53,515 nucleotides of DNA from positions 1 through 53,515 of the forward strand of contig NZ_JRPQ01000054.1 of the NCBI RefSeq assembly GCF_000762405.1, in the 5' to 3' direction. This DNA comes from Hoylesella timonensis S9-PR14 (GTDB lineage: Bacteria; Bacteroidota; Bacteroidia; Bacteroidales; Bacteroidaceae). The notes under the pieces were generated by a model. The model worked only from the letters and a program-made list of their open reading frames with translations, was not told the origin of the DNA and searched no databases. The number at the start of each line of letters is the position of its first letter. Position 1 is the first letter of the stretch. The position numbers were made by a program, and so were the translations under genes. Positions 1 through 9,700 of this stretch are shown here, one piece after another.

Positions 1-18
1 CACCTTTTGGCGATTAAA

Positions 19-122
19 GCATTGAGATAAGCGTGCAATTTGCATGCTTTAAGGCTGCTGAAGCATGTGAATAACAGCCTTAATACATGTTTCCAAGACC
101 GTTAAAACAATGTTTCAGCTCG
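19..122. repeat. Degenerate ~22-bp tandem repeat, locus A
   Basis: A core of CATG, CATTG or CAATG recurs at 20, 43, 64, 86 and 108, giving spacings of 23, 21, 22 and 22 bp. Each core is followed by a degenerate arm rich in TTAA or GTTAA and CGCC/AGCC-like bits. The same pattern appears near 25.75 kb and 36.7 kb. No open frame or hairpin explains it. The rest of 1-371 holds only the promoter of the AAA+ gene. Confidence 0.5.
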
Positions 123-333
123 AAAAGGCATCGATTTTAACAAAATCAGCCCATTTTTGCAGTTCGTTTGCCTATTAAATTTTTCTATTTTGAAGATTTT
201 AGATGACCGTTTTTTGGTAAAATAACAAGACAAAAGCAACGATTCCCTTTATCAAGAATGAGCAGAAAAAAAATAATGCAACACTTTTCAACTTTTTGAC
301 AACCTATACACTTTTTTGGCATACCCTGCACCG

Positions 334-341
334 TATCTTTG
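334..341 (+). promoter_or_regulatory. -7 promoter box for the AAA+ ATPase gene
   Basis: TATCTTTG matches the Bacteroidota -7 consensus TAnnTTTG and lies 30 bp before the ATG at 372. A T-rich TTTG at 315-318 is closer (15 bp) than the usual 19-21 bp, so the -33 element is uncertain. Confidence 0.55.
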
Positions 342-371
342 CCACATCAATACAAAAAATAGTAGAGAATT

Positions 372-2471
372 ATGGCAAAAACAAGCATTCAGTACATCAA
401 AGAGGCTGCAAAGAAATTGGTGGATAGTAAATTACAGCGGTTAGGTGCAGCCAAGACACAAGAGATTTTCAAAGGTGTGATGCAATCGGTTGGATTGGAA
501 ACAATGGGAGAAGTGTACTTGTTCGTTGCCCAGTTTGACCTGACTTGTCGTGATAGAATATCCGATATGGACGATCTTGCCAGTTATTTCGAATGCTCGT
601 CGTTAGACATGATAGAGTATGTGCCAGCACTCACATCGCTCGAAAGCAAAGGTATCCTTGTGCGTAGGGGTAGGAGTGAGGAAAACATTTTGAAGCAGAA
701 TTATAGCGTATGCGATGCTGTAGTAGCTGCAGTGATTGACAACAAGCCTGTTGAGATCCGTCATGACATGATAGAAGAGGTGCAGATGGATAAGTATGAG
801 TTTTGCAAACGAATAGCAGAAAAGGTAGAAAGCCCGAACATTGTTACCAATGAACTGATATTATTTGCTGAAAAATTAGAGAAATGTTGCCAGCATCTTA
901 CGTTTGTACACCAACTAACTGATAGAGTAGGGAACATTGTCGACCGAATTTTGTTCTACGATATATGCCATGACAATTTCCAAGACGATGGAGATGGAAC
1001 TTCAGATCTAAATACTACATTGAAAGATTTGTACAGCAACATCAGCGAACGCATTGCCACACGAAAGAAGATTGTCGAGCGAAAGCATGTTCTCTTCACC
1101 TTGGAACTGATAGAGTTGGATGACAATTATGACGAAGACCTGTTACTAACAGATAAAGGGAAGGAATTTTTCTACGCTGAAGACCTCGTGGCGTTCTCCA
1201 AGTTGTATAAATACCGTGACATCTATTCGTTCGTCAACGGCATATACGATTTCTTTCATTCTTCAAAACGCTACAACAGCGACCGACCGAATGAGATGGT
1301 GACTCGCATTATCAATAAAACAGTGCATAGTTATGAACAGACAAACCAGCATTTAGCTGAAGTAAAAAGAATACAGAACCTCATACCCGACGCTTTTGAA
1401 AAAATGCTTTTCTACACCGTGGCAAAAGAAATGATAGACGGACAAGAAACATCTTTATCACATGCGGTTAAGACTATCTACCCTCGTCAGATGCGAAAAA
1501 AGGTGTTGCAAGACTTCAAGGACAGAAAAAGTGAACTGCAGAAAAAGGAATTGGTTGTGATTGAGACAAACTTCACCTTATTTGGAGAGGACACACTATT
1601 GGTCATGACCGACAAAGCAAAAGAGATGTTGCTGGGTGAAGATGCGGAACTATTTATGAGAGAGGTGTCTGACAAACAACTAATCCCTTGCAACAAGATA
1701 ACGAAAAAGAAACTATTTTTCTCTCCAGCACTTGAAAAACAGTTATCGCTTCTGCGCAATAGTTTGGAGGAAGAATACTATCAAAGGCTCTGCAACAGGA
1801 TAAAAAAGAACAATTTGCCTACGGGCATTGCCGTTTTGCTGTATGGAGAGCCTGGCACAGGTAAGACCGAAAGCGTGCTACAGATAGCCAAAGCTACAGG
1901 GCGCGCTATCATGCACGTGGACATCAGTGCCACGAAAACATGCTGGTTTGGCGAAAGCGAAAAACTCATAAAGAAGGTTTTTACCGACTATCGGCGGCTG
2001 TGTACCAAGAACAAGCTAAAACCTATCCTGCTATTCAACGAGGCTGATGCCATCTTCTCCAAGCGTAAAGATGTGAACAATGGAAGCGTTGCACAGACAG
2101 AGAATGCCATTCAAAACATTATTCTTGAAGAGATGGAAAACCTTGATGGCATCCTTATCGCAACCACCAACTTGGCGGACAATCTTGATAGGGCTTTCGA
2201 GCGAAGATTCTTATTCAAGATTCATTTTGATAAACCTACCATCGAGGCAAAGAAAAACATCTGGATGAATAAGTTGCCTACGCTCTTGGCAACCGATGCG
2301 CAAACGTTGGCGGCAGCTTATGAGTTGAGTGGCGGACAGATAGACAACATTGTGAGGAAGGCTGTGATGCAAGAAATCGTTAATGGCAACAAGCCTACGC
2401 TCCAATCGCTTGTAGAGATATGTAACGAAGAGAGTATCAAACGAAGCGGAGCAAGACGTATAGGATTTTGA
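372..2471 (+). CDS. AAA+ ATPase with large unassigned N-terminal region
   Basis: This 699-residue cytoplasmic protein has a C-terminal AAA+ module. Walker A is GEPGTGKT at about residues 492-499. The Walker B-like stretch LLFNEAD at about 555 has Asn where Asp is usual. A sensor-1 ATTN and an arginine-finger-like FERRF follow, like the CDC48/FtsH-type AAA core. The first ~450 residues look helical and possibly winged-helix-like, and match no family I can name. The start is an ATG 30 bp after a good -7 box. A WYL-domain gene and an exonuclease follow on the same strand. The set could act in nucleic-acid stress or defence, but that is inference. The ATPase assignment is secure; the substrate is unknown. 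Confidence 0.85.
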   Translation: MAKTSIQYIKEAAKKLVDSKLQRLGAAKTQEIFKGVMQSVGLETMGEVYLFVAQFDLTCRDRISDMDDLASYFECSSLDMIEYVPALTSLESKGILVRRGRSEENILKQNYSVCDAVVAAVIDNKPVEIRHDMIEEVQMDKYEFCKRIAEKVESPNIVTNELILFAEKLEKCCQHLTFVHQLTDRVGNIVDRILFYDICHDNFQDDGDGTSDLNTTLKDLYSNISERIATRKKIVERKHVLFTLELIELDDNYDEDLLLTDKGKEFFYAEDLVAFSKLYKYRDIYSFVNGIYDFFHSSKRYNSDRPNEMVTRIINKTVHSYEQTNQHLAEVKRIQNLIPDAFEKMLFYTVAKEMIDGQETSLSHAVKTIYPRQMRKKVLQDFKDRKSELQKKELVVIETNFTLFGEDTLLVMTDKAKEMLLGEDAELFMREVSDKQLIPCNKITKKKLFFSPALEKQLSLLRNSLEEEYYQRLCNRIKKNNLPTGIAVLLYGEPGTGKTESVLQIAKATGRAIMHVDISATKTCWFGESEKLIKKVFTDYRRLCTKNKLKPILLFNEADAIFSKRKDVNNGSVAQTENAIQNIILEEMENLDGILIATTNLADNLDRAFERRFLFKIHFDKPTIEAKKNIWMNKLPTLLATDAQTLAAAYELSGGQIDNIVRKAVMQEIVNGNKPTLQSLVEICNEESIKRSGARRIGF

Positions 2472-2547
2472 TAACGATGTTCGACGGCGATACAAGTGAG
2501 AAAACAAATAACAAACAAGCAGGGTGACAAATGTCAGCAGCTATTTG

Positions 2548-2555
2548 TATCTTTG
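2548..2555 (+). promoter_or_regulatory. -7 promoter box for the WYL gene
   Basis: TATCTTTG lies 24 bp before the ATG at 2580, in the 108-bp gap after the AAA+ gene. This suggests the WYL and exonuclease pair has its own promoter. No clear -33 TTTG is seen. Confidence 0.5.
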
Positions 2556-2579
2556 CAATCAATAAAAACCTAATGCATT

Positions 2580-3539
2580 ATGCCAGCAAACCAATTTGGA
2601 AGATATGTATGGCTTGTGGATACGCTTCGACGCTACAAACACCTTTCCTATAAGGAGATTAATGCTAAGTGGCAACAAAGCGGACTGAGCTATGGGGAAG
2701 GGGATGAACTGCCTCTTCGCACTTTTCACAATCATAGGAAAGCCATTTACGACATTTTTAATATTGCCATTGAGCTTGACCCTGATGTGAAAGGTTATAA
2801 ATATCATATAGAAAACCCACTCGAACTGGAAGACGACAGCCTTCGTAGTTGGCTCATTGACTCGTACGCCACCTTGAACCAAATTCAGGTAGACAGCAAG
2901 TTGAAAGACCGAATAGTGTTTGAAGATATCCCATCAGGAAACACCTGGCTTACTACTTTCATGCAGGCGATGCGCGAGAATAAAGTCATGAAGATTACAC
3001 ATCAAGGCTTTGGTAAGGATTTCCCAAACACCTTCGAGATTGAGCCATATTGTCTGAAAGTAGTAAAACGACGTTGGTACATCATTGCCAACAACCCTTA
3101 CTACACGGCACTTAATAAGAAACATAAAGAAGAAGAGGGGTATTCGCCACGAAAGGAAATACGTACATACGGACTTGACCGCATCATAGAGGCAGCGATT
3201 CTTGACAAAACCTTTGAAATGAAAACAGATTTCGACATAAAGAAGTTCTATGAAGGTTGCACAGGCATCATTCCAAGCGACGAACCAATAGAGCGTGTCG
3301 TCTTAAAAGCCTACGATCAAGCACCTGACTACCTTCGCACGCTACCGCTGCACGAATCTCAAAAAGAAATAGAAACCAGCGAAGAGTCTGCCACTTTCTC
3401 ATACCACGTGAGGTTGACGTACGACTTCGTGCAACTTATTATGCAACAGGGAGATCAGGTAGAAGTGTTGGAGCCAAAGAAATTGCGTGACCAAATACGA
3501 AATATGGCAAATACCTTACTCTCATATTACAAGGACTGA
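2580..3539 (+). CDS. WYL-domain transcriptional regulator
   Basis: This 319-residue protein has an N-terminal helix-turn-helix-like part (about residues 1-70, containing YKEINAKWQQSG) and a WYL domain at about 140-215, with an RRWYIIANNP core where the ligand-binding strand lies. A C-terminal WCX-like region follows. WYL proteins sense nucleic-acid or nucleotide ligands and commonly regulate DNA-damage or phage-defence genes. Here it lies between an AAA+ ATPase and a DEDDh exonuclease; its stop is one base from the exonuclease start, so the two are probably co-translated. Whether it controls the AAA+ gene is not shown by the sequence. Confidence 0.85.
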   Translation: MPANQFGRYVWLVDTLRRYKHLSYKEINAKWQQSGLSYGEGDELPLRTFHNHRKAIYDIFNIAIELDPDVKGYKYHIENPLELEDDSLRSWLIDSYATLNQIQVDSKLKDRIVFEDIPSGNTWLTTFMQAMRENKVMKITHQGFGKDFPNTFEIEPYCLKVVKRRWYIIANNPYYTALNKKHKEEEGYSPRKEIRTYGLDRIIEAAILDKTFEMKTDFDIKKFYEGCTGIIPSDEPIERVVLKAYDQAPDYLRTLPLHESQKEIETSEESATFSYHVRLTYDFVQLIMQQGDQVEVLEPKKLRDQIRNMANTLLSYYKD

Positions 3540-3540
3540 C

Positions 3541-4092
3541 ATGGAAGGATTGAACTTTATAGCAATAGATTTTGAAACAGCAACAGGCAAACGAGCATCT
3601 GTTTGCGAAGCTGGAATATGTGTGGTGAAAGACGGAAAGATTGTCGAAACCAAGTCGTGGTTAATTCGTCCCGAAGACAATGCCTACTCCTATTGGAACA
3701 TTCAGATACATGGCATTCATCCCGAAGATACGGAGAATGCGCCCAGTTTCCCATGCGTATGGCAAGAAATATTGACCTATCTAAAGGAAACACCTATACT
3801 CGTAGCCCACAATGCAGCCTTCGATATCTCCTGTATTCGCAAATCATTAGAGTTGTACCACCTCGATACACTTGATGTTGACTATTATTGCACACTTCGT
3901 GCCGCACGTCATCACTACGATTTTGAATGCCATACGCTCGGTTATCTCTGTGAACAGTTTGAAATTCCCGAAGGTACACACCATCGGGCTGGCGATGATG
4001 CCGAGATGTGTGCACGTCTGTTTCTTCGAGAAATAAAAGATGCAGGCTGGTGCGAACTTACAGAAATGACGTATTGTAACGGGAAGTTATAG
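3541..4092 (+). CDS. DEDDh-family 3'-5' exonuclease (DnaQ/epsilon-like)
   Basis: The motifs are visible in order: ExoI IDFET (Asp10 and Glu12 as the DxE pair), ExoII HNAAFD and ExoIII HHRAGDDAE, giving the full DEDDh metal-binding set. At 183 residues it is a stand-alone exonuclease domain with no polymerase or BRCT fused. I chose the ATG at 3541 over an in-frame start at 3487, because the earlier one lies inside the WYL gene and the homologous part begins at MEGLNF. It probably trims DNA or RNA 3' ends; the exact substrate cannot be told. It converges on xseA. Confidence 0.85.
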   Translation: MEGLNFIAIDFETATGKRASVCEAGICVVKDGKIVETKSWLIRPEDNAYSYWNIQIHGIHPEDTENAPSFPCVWQEILTYLKETPILVAHNAAFDISCIRKSLELYHLDTLDVDYYCTLRAARHHYDFECHTLGYLCEQFEIPEGTHHRAGDDAEMCARLFLREIKDAGWCELTEMTYCNGKL

Positions 4093-4199
4093 TGACATGT
4101 TCGTACAACGAACTGTCGCCCACACGAAAGTGTCAGCACGAATTGGTTGCCTTTCTCCGTATGTTCTTAAAAAACAGAGAGACAATCCTCTCACATTTC

Positions 4200-5495
4200 C
4201 TACTTTACTGTTGATTTGATAATTCCCTTCTCTACACGTGTTTCTATCTCATCTCCAGCCTTTAGTTGGTGTGCATTGCGCACTGCCCGCCCTTGATGCA
4301 GGGTGATACTATAGCCACGCTTGAGTAAAAGTTGAGGATCGAGCAGCGAGCAACGCTGTTCCAACAAGTCGAGATGATGACGAGTATCAAGGAGGAGGCG
4401 CTGAACAGTGGGGGACAATCTGGCAGAGTGAAGCGCTATGTGTTGCTGTGCCTGATGTACATGGAGTCTTGCGGAAGTAGTCAAACGTTGTTGGCACTGC
4501 TGCAAATGCGTCAAATGCTGGAGCTTAACACGAGAAAAGAGGAAGGGTATTTTACTCGTAAGAAGGTCAAAACGGTTCTTCTCAAGTTCCATGGCATGCC
4601 TTACAATTTGTATGATTTCCTGTTCTGCATCATCAATGCGATGCCAAGTGTTTCTCAAATGTTCAACCAAGTAGGCAGCTGCAGCGGTAGGTGTCTTTAC
4701 TCGTTGAAAGGAAATCATGTCGAGTACGCTCTCATCCCTGTCGTGTCCAATTCCTGTGATAATGGGCAAAGGGAAATTAGCCACGTTCTCGGCTAATAAA
4801 ATGGTGTCGAAACCACTCAAATCACTGGTAGCACCGCCGCCACGGATAATGACCACCACATCGAAGTTGTCCACCTGATCATTGATTTGGTTCAAAGCAT
4901 TAATCACACTCTGCTCAACTTTTTCGCCTTGCATCACAGCAGGAAAGAGTTGCACATCGAAACAAAGTCCTGCATCGTTGTCTTGTAGCTGGCGCAAGAA
5001 ATCGCCATAGCCTGCCGCCTGTTCGCTGGAAACGACTGCAACACGTTGAGCAAAGAGTGGTAAGGTGAGTTCTTTTTGTAAATCAAAGACGCCCTCTGCC
5101 TTCAATTGGGCAATGATTTCTTGTCTTTTTCTTGCCATATCACCCATCGTGTAAACGGGGTCAATGTCTGTAATAATCCACGAGAACCCATAAGCCTCGT
5201 GGAAATTAGCATAGACCTTCAGTAATACTTTCATACCAGCTCGTAGGGATTGCCCTGTCATTCGCTCGAAATACGGTCGCATCAGCATCCACTTGTTCTT
5301 CCAGCATTTAGCGGAAGCCTTGGCTATGGGCGTATTGGTTTGCTCATCTTTCTGTACTAACTCCATGTAACAGTGCCCTCTCACCTCACGTACCTCAGAC
5401 AATTCGGCCTCTACCCAATATTCATCGGGCATGACAGTTTGGAGAGTTTCACTCACCAGTTCGTTGAGTTCATAAAGCGTTAATTTTTGTTTCAT
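4200..5495 (-). CDS. xseA: Exodeoxyribonuclease VII large subunit
   Basis: This 431-residue protein has the XseA architecture. An N-terminal OB-fold (about residues 1-100, with VEAELSEVREVRGHCYMEL) is followed by the catalytic domain with VVIIRGGGATSDL and ITGIGHDRD, then a long coiled coil and a C-terminal RGYSIT strand. ExoVII degrades single-stranded DNA to oligonucleotides and needs the small subunit XseB. No xseB is next to this gene: the downstream neighbour is the convergent exonuclease and the upstream neighbour is divergent. xseB must therefore lie elsewhere. The length is close to the E. coli protein. Confidence 0.93.
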   Translation of the reverse strand: MKQKLTLYELNELVSETLQTVMPDEYWVEAELSEVREVRGHCYMELVQKDEQTNTPIAKASAKCWKNKWMLMRPYFERMTGQSLRAGMKVLLKVYANFHEAYGFSWIITDIDPVYTMGDMARKRQEIIAQLKAEGVFDLQKELTLPLFAQRVAVVSSEQAAGYGDFLRQLQDNDAGLCFDVQLFPAVMQGEKVEQSVINALNQINDQVDNFDVVVIIRGGGATSDLSGFDTILLAENVANFPLPIITGIGHDRDESVLDMISFQRVKTPTAAAAYLVEHLRNTWHRIDDAEQEIIQIVRHAMELEKNRFDLLTSKIPFLFSRVKLQHLTHLQQCQQRLTTSARLHVHQAQQHIALHSARLSPTVQRLLLDTRHHLDLLEQRCSLLDPQLLLKRGYSITLHQGRAVRNAHQLKAGDEIETRVEKGIIKSTVK

Positions 5496-5515
5496 TTGCT
5501 TTGATATTTCACATA

Positions 5516-5523
5516 CAAAAATA
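5516..5523 (-). promoter_or_regulatory. -7 promoter box for xseA
   Basis: On the minus strand this reads TATTTTTG, a TAnnTTTG match ending about 20 bp before the xseA ATG (complement of 5493-5495). No -33 TTTG is obvious. Confidence 0.4.
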
Positions 5524-5669
5524 CAATTTTATTTTGAAAGGCGATGCATAGTAATAAAAATGCACTGGCAGAAAATTTCGAAAGTTACATTTCTTAAATG
5601 ACATTACTGCTGGAGATACAAGAGAAACTAACCAGCAATGATTTAGAGAAAAATCATCATATTTAGGTA

Positions 5670-5700
5670 TTGCCTTGACAATTAGGAGTTGTTACCTTTG
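5670..5700 (+). promoter_or_regulatory. Promoter of the chelatase/SusCD/M16 locus
   Basis: TTG at 5670-5672 and TACCTTTG at 5693-5700 are separated by 20 bp, which fits the Bacteroidota -33/-7 layout. The ATG at 5777 is 76 bp downstream, leaving a leader of about 70 nt. That leader contains a short palindrome, GCATAAGTATGC. Upstream, TGCTGG (5608-5613) and CCAGCA (5632-5637) form an inverted repeat that could be an operator. No recognisable Fur box was found. Confidence 0.6.
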
Positions 5701-5776
5701 CAAATTCAAAAAATACATGCATAAGTATGCCATTGAAGGGATAATGAAATAACTAATTTATATATCATCTTTGAAA

Positions 5777-6676
5777 ATGAAAAATTTAAGAAAAAAACTT
5801 TTAGCATTAACATTTATATTGACAATAGTTGGTAGCATGCAAGCCAAAAATGCGTTAATTGTAATAGCGCATGGCTCACCTATGCCCAGTTGGCGCAAAC
5901 CGGTCTTGGACTTAGAACCAATCGTACGGCAAAAATTAGCAACTCATCCCGTAAAAGGTATCGACTATATGCGTGTGGCACTCATGGAATATACAGAACC
6001 TTCAGTAGCCACTGTAGTAAAGGATTGTTTGAAACAAGGAGCCGATACCATCTTTGCGTTACCTTTGTTCATAGCTCCATCAAGTCACACGGAAGAAGAT
6101 TTACCCAATATTCTTGGCATGAAGTATAATAGATATGTACGCGAAGAGTTGGCAGAGGAAAATACCGAGATGGTTCATACCAATGTTCCTATTGTCATGG
6201 GACCAACATTCTATTATAGCTACGTGTTAGAAAAGACGATGTTACAACGAATAAAAGCGATGTCGAAAGATGAGGCAAACGAAGCCGTGGTATTTCTTGC
6301 ACATGGCGACCCAGAACGTATTGGATTTTGGAACATGATGTTAGAACATGTACAAAAATATATCAAAGACAACAGCAAGATAACTTATACCGATGCACGA
6401 CAGATAGAGATGGGACATGACTTCGCAAATGAACTACTACCAATATTAAAACGTGCCGCACAACACAAAAAGCGAATATTGGTACAGGGCATTTATCTTA
6501 CTTCAGACGTGAAACGTATGGCAGATAGGCACAACATGCAGGAAAAACAAGCGGAGCTAACCCGAGATGGTGTAGAAATAGTTTACAGCAATGAGGGAAT
6601 TTTGCCAGCATCATCCGACCTAATTGCCAATTGGGTAATAGAAGAAACGACACAATGGTTGAAGAGCAAGAAATAG
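5777..6676 (+). CDS. Exported CbiX/CbiK-type tetrapyrrole chelatase
   Basis: The mature part carries the two-half CbiX/sirohydrochlorin chelatase fold. The first half has IAHGS (His32) and SSHTEEDLP (His104), the usual metal-binding pair. The second half has LAHGDP (His176) but lacks a clear partner. Family members insert or remove Co/Fe in sirohydrochlorin-like macrocycles. The first 23 residues form a signal peptide (basic start, hydrophobic core, SMQA then KN), so it should work in the periplasm or on the surface rather than in cobalamin synthesis. An earlier in-frame TTG at 5771 exists, but the ATG at 5777 gives a normal signal peptide. It is the first gene of a locus with a TonB receptor and a ChaN-like protein, which points to metal-tetrapyrrole handling. 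The direction of the reaction is inference. Confidence 0.8.
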   Translation: MKNLRKKLLALTFILTIVGSMQAKNALIVIAHGSPMPSWRKPVLDLEPIVRQKLATHPVKGIDYMRVALMEYTEPSVATVVKDCLKQGADTIFALPLFIAPSSHTEEDLPNILGMKYNRYVREELAEENTEMVHTNVPIVMGPTFYYSYVLEKTMLQRIKAMSKDEANEAVVFLAHGDPERIGFWNMMLEHVQKYIKDNSKITYTDARQIEMGHDFANELLPILKRAAQHKKRILVQGIYLTSDVKRMADRHNMQEKQAELTRDGVEIVYSNEGILPASSDLIANWVIEETTQWLKSKK

Positions 6677-6684
6677 CTCTTCAA
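6659..6684 (+). other. Hairpin across the chelatase stop codon
   Basis: TTGAAGAGC (6659-6667) and GCTCTTCAA (6676-6684) pair perfectly over 9 bp with an 8-nt loop. The stop codon TAG is in the loop and stem base. There is no strong U-tract after it, so it may tune mRNA stability or partial read-through between the chelatase and the susC-like gene rather than end transcription. Confidence 0.4.
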
Positions 6685-6712
6685 TCTTATCCGTTAGTAA
6701 AATAGTGCATAC

Positions 6713-9700
6713 ATGTTACGTATTAAGCCAAAACACACAGCAACAGCAACCAAAATCGTACAGATGACTTTGCTGCTATTTGGGAACATACCATGCAAGA
6801 AGAGTATTTTTGTCTTGCTCTGTATGATAGGGGGCATTCTCAATACTCATGCTCAAACAAGTAAGGTTTTCGGTTATGTTACTGACACAAATAACGAGCC
6901 TCTAATAGGTGTGTCGGTGAAAGTGGATGGCACTAATACGATGACTGTTACAAATAACGAAGGACGATTTTTATTAAGTATTCCACGACAAAACTCATTT
7001 ACTGTAACATTCTCATATGTGGGATATGCCACAAAAAAAGTGAAATGTAAAGATAACACACCATGCCTAAACGTGAAGTTATCAGAAGATGTAAATCAAA
7101 TAAATGAAGTTGTAATACGTGCGAAGAGCAATATCAACGCGATTGACTTACGAGCTAAATCGGGTGCAGTGGTTAATGTAGATATGAAAGCACTTAAAGA
7201 CAAGCCAATGATTGACATGGGATTGGCTCTGCAAGGAATGGTACCTGGTTTAATGGTTTCTAATACGGGGGAATTGGGTAAAGCCCCTGAAATACGCATT
7301 CGTGGAAACTCTTCATTTAGAAAGGGGAATATGACCAATGAACCATTGTATGTTTTAGATGGGAAAATAATAGCTGCCGAAACCTTTTATAACCTTCCCC
7401 CACAAGATATTGCAAGTATTAAGGTGTTAAAGAACGCATCAGCATGTGCCTTATACGGCGTTAAAGCTGCTAATGGGGTCTTGGAAATAACGTCACAACG
7501 CGGATATTGCGGTAAACTTACCATTTCCTACAGCAACAATATCGGAATTACGGGACGAGGAAAACGAGGAGTTCGACTAATGAATTCCAGTGAAAAATTG
7601 GAATTCGAACGACTTTTACAAAATCCTGCCACACCAGGTTATCGGTTTAGTGCTGACTATTATAATAAGTATGAGGCAGATAATCCTGATAAGACTCAAC
7701 TTATCAAAGAAGGAGAAGTATATCTTAATGAATTACGGAAAATTGACACAGACTGGTTTAACGAACTGATACATAATAATATCTACCAACGCCACAGCTT
7801 CAGCTTGAAAGGCGGGAATAATTCAACGACATATTATGTTTCTGCGAACTATGCCAATCAAGGTGGAAGAATGAAAGGAAATGACAAACAACGTTATAGC
7901 GTACGTCTTAGCTTAGACCAACGGTTAGGAAAGATTGGCTATATGATGTTGGGAGTCAATGGTGCATACGCAAAAACGAATACGCCAACTGGCACAACCT
8001 TCGATCCAACTTCATTGGTGTATAACCTTAATCCTTACGAAACAACTTCATCGCAACTTTATTCATACCCAGGACAAAGGTTCAAAGACTTGCTTTACCA
8101 ATTCCAACAAGACCATACAGATAAAGACGTAGGGTTTTCTGCCAACCTTACTCTTACTCCCTTTGCAGGACTAACATTGGCATATATTGCAGGTGCTGAT
8201 TTGAGCTTTGGCAACAATCATCGTTTTACTCCTGCTACCTCTTACAGTGAACAGCATCAAGGCATCCCTATCCTAAGACGCGGGATATACAGCAAATCTC
8301 AAAATGCGACAACAAACATATCGAGCAACTTTAGAGCAACATATAATCAAGTAATCAATGATATACACGACCTTACCCTTGGCGCGAATATTGATTATTA
8401 CTTTTACGACAATGAAGGAGTGGGCATCACGGGATATGGTGTGGGTAATATAGACTCACCTTCTGCCATAAACCATTCGCTGCAAGGGCTTAGGCAACCT
8501 GAGATACGAAACCCACATGACAGAAATGCACAATTGGGTATAGGAGTGGTAGGTGGCTATTCCCTTAAAAATATCTACGACTTTTACGCTACCTACAAAG
8601 CAGATGCGTCATCCGTTCTTCCCAAAAAGAAACGTTGGAACTCTGCTTGGGCAACGGGAATAGGGTGGACGCCAACCAACTATCCTTTTTTGAAGGGCAA
8701 TAAGATAATATCTGCACTGAACCTAAAAGCATCGTATGGCGTAACAGCTAATCTTAATGGTGTTTCCGTATCACAGACTATTGGCACATTCTCATTTTCC
8801 AACAAAGGCTATGATGAAGTAAGGCCATTGGAACTACTTATGCTTTATAATAAAGACTTGAAAGCAGAGCAAAATAAATCAATGGATGCTGGTCTAACCC
8901 TTGAACTATTTCACCGCATTACATTTGATGCGAATTGGTATAATCGCATAACAGAAGAAGCCCTGTTAGATGTACCTATTGCAACAAGCACGGGATTTCA
9001 ATTGATGAAACGCAACGTTGGAATATTACAAAACAACGGCATAGAGTTGGGCTTTAACGTTAGGATTATTGATAATTATGACAGCAGGTTAAATTTGCGT
9101 GCCAACTTTTGCTATAATCGCAATAAAGTTATTGATCTATATGACGGCAACCGACTATATACGAACGAAGATGATATATTGCCAACTTACGAGGTAGGTA
9201 AATCGTACGACATGCTGTATGGGCTTCATTCATTAGGCATCAATCCTCTTACTGGTTATCCAGTATTCAAGACTCCTGATAACAAGGAAAAACAAGCAAG
9301 CGAATTTCTTACGAAGTCTGATTTCCAATCCTTAGGTCATCTCACGCCACCATACAACGGAGGATTGAATGTTGATTTTCAATACAAAGAATTTGAAATG
9401 AATGTTGGCTTTTACTACACGCTTTCGGGTATTCGTCAATTTGATTACAAGTACGTACGTAATAAAGACAATGCAAACAAGAATGCTATTGCTGGACTTA
9501 CTGAACACATGTGGTTTACGCAAGGAGATGAGCACAAAATTTATCCCACACCCTATTACGCAAACAGTGTGGCTGAAGAAAACATGGCTTTGTATGCAAC
9601 CTCTCGCACAGTTGGTTCAAGCAATATGTTAAAATTATCCATGGTGTCATTGAGATACCGCATTGCAGGGAAATGGTTAGAAAAGCATCTACCTTTTTTA

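Noticed and set aside
4332..4796. 154-codon plus-strand frame within xseA
   Set aside because: It is antisense to a well-supported xseA and has no motif or promoter.
5608..5637. TGCTGG/CCAGCA inverted repeat as a Fur box or terminator
   Set aside because: Only 6 bp with an 18-nt gap; it does not match a Fur site and has no T-run. Noted only as a possible operator.
5777..6676. Cytoplasmic cobalamin-biosynthesis CbiK
   Set aside because: There is a clear signal peptide and no other cobalamin gene, so the exported-chelatase reading fits better.
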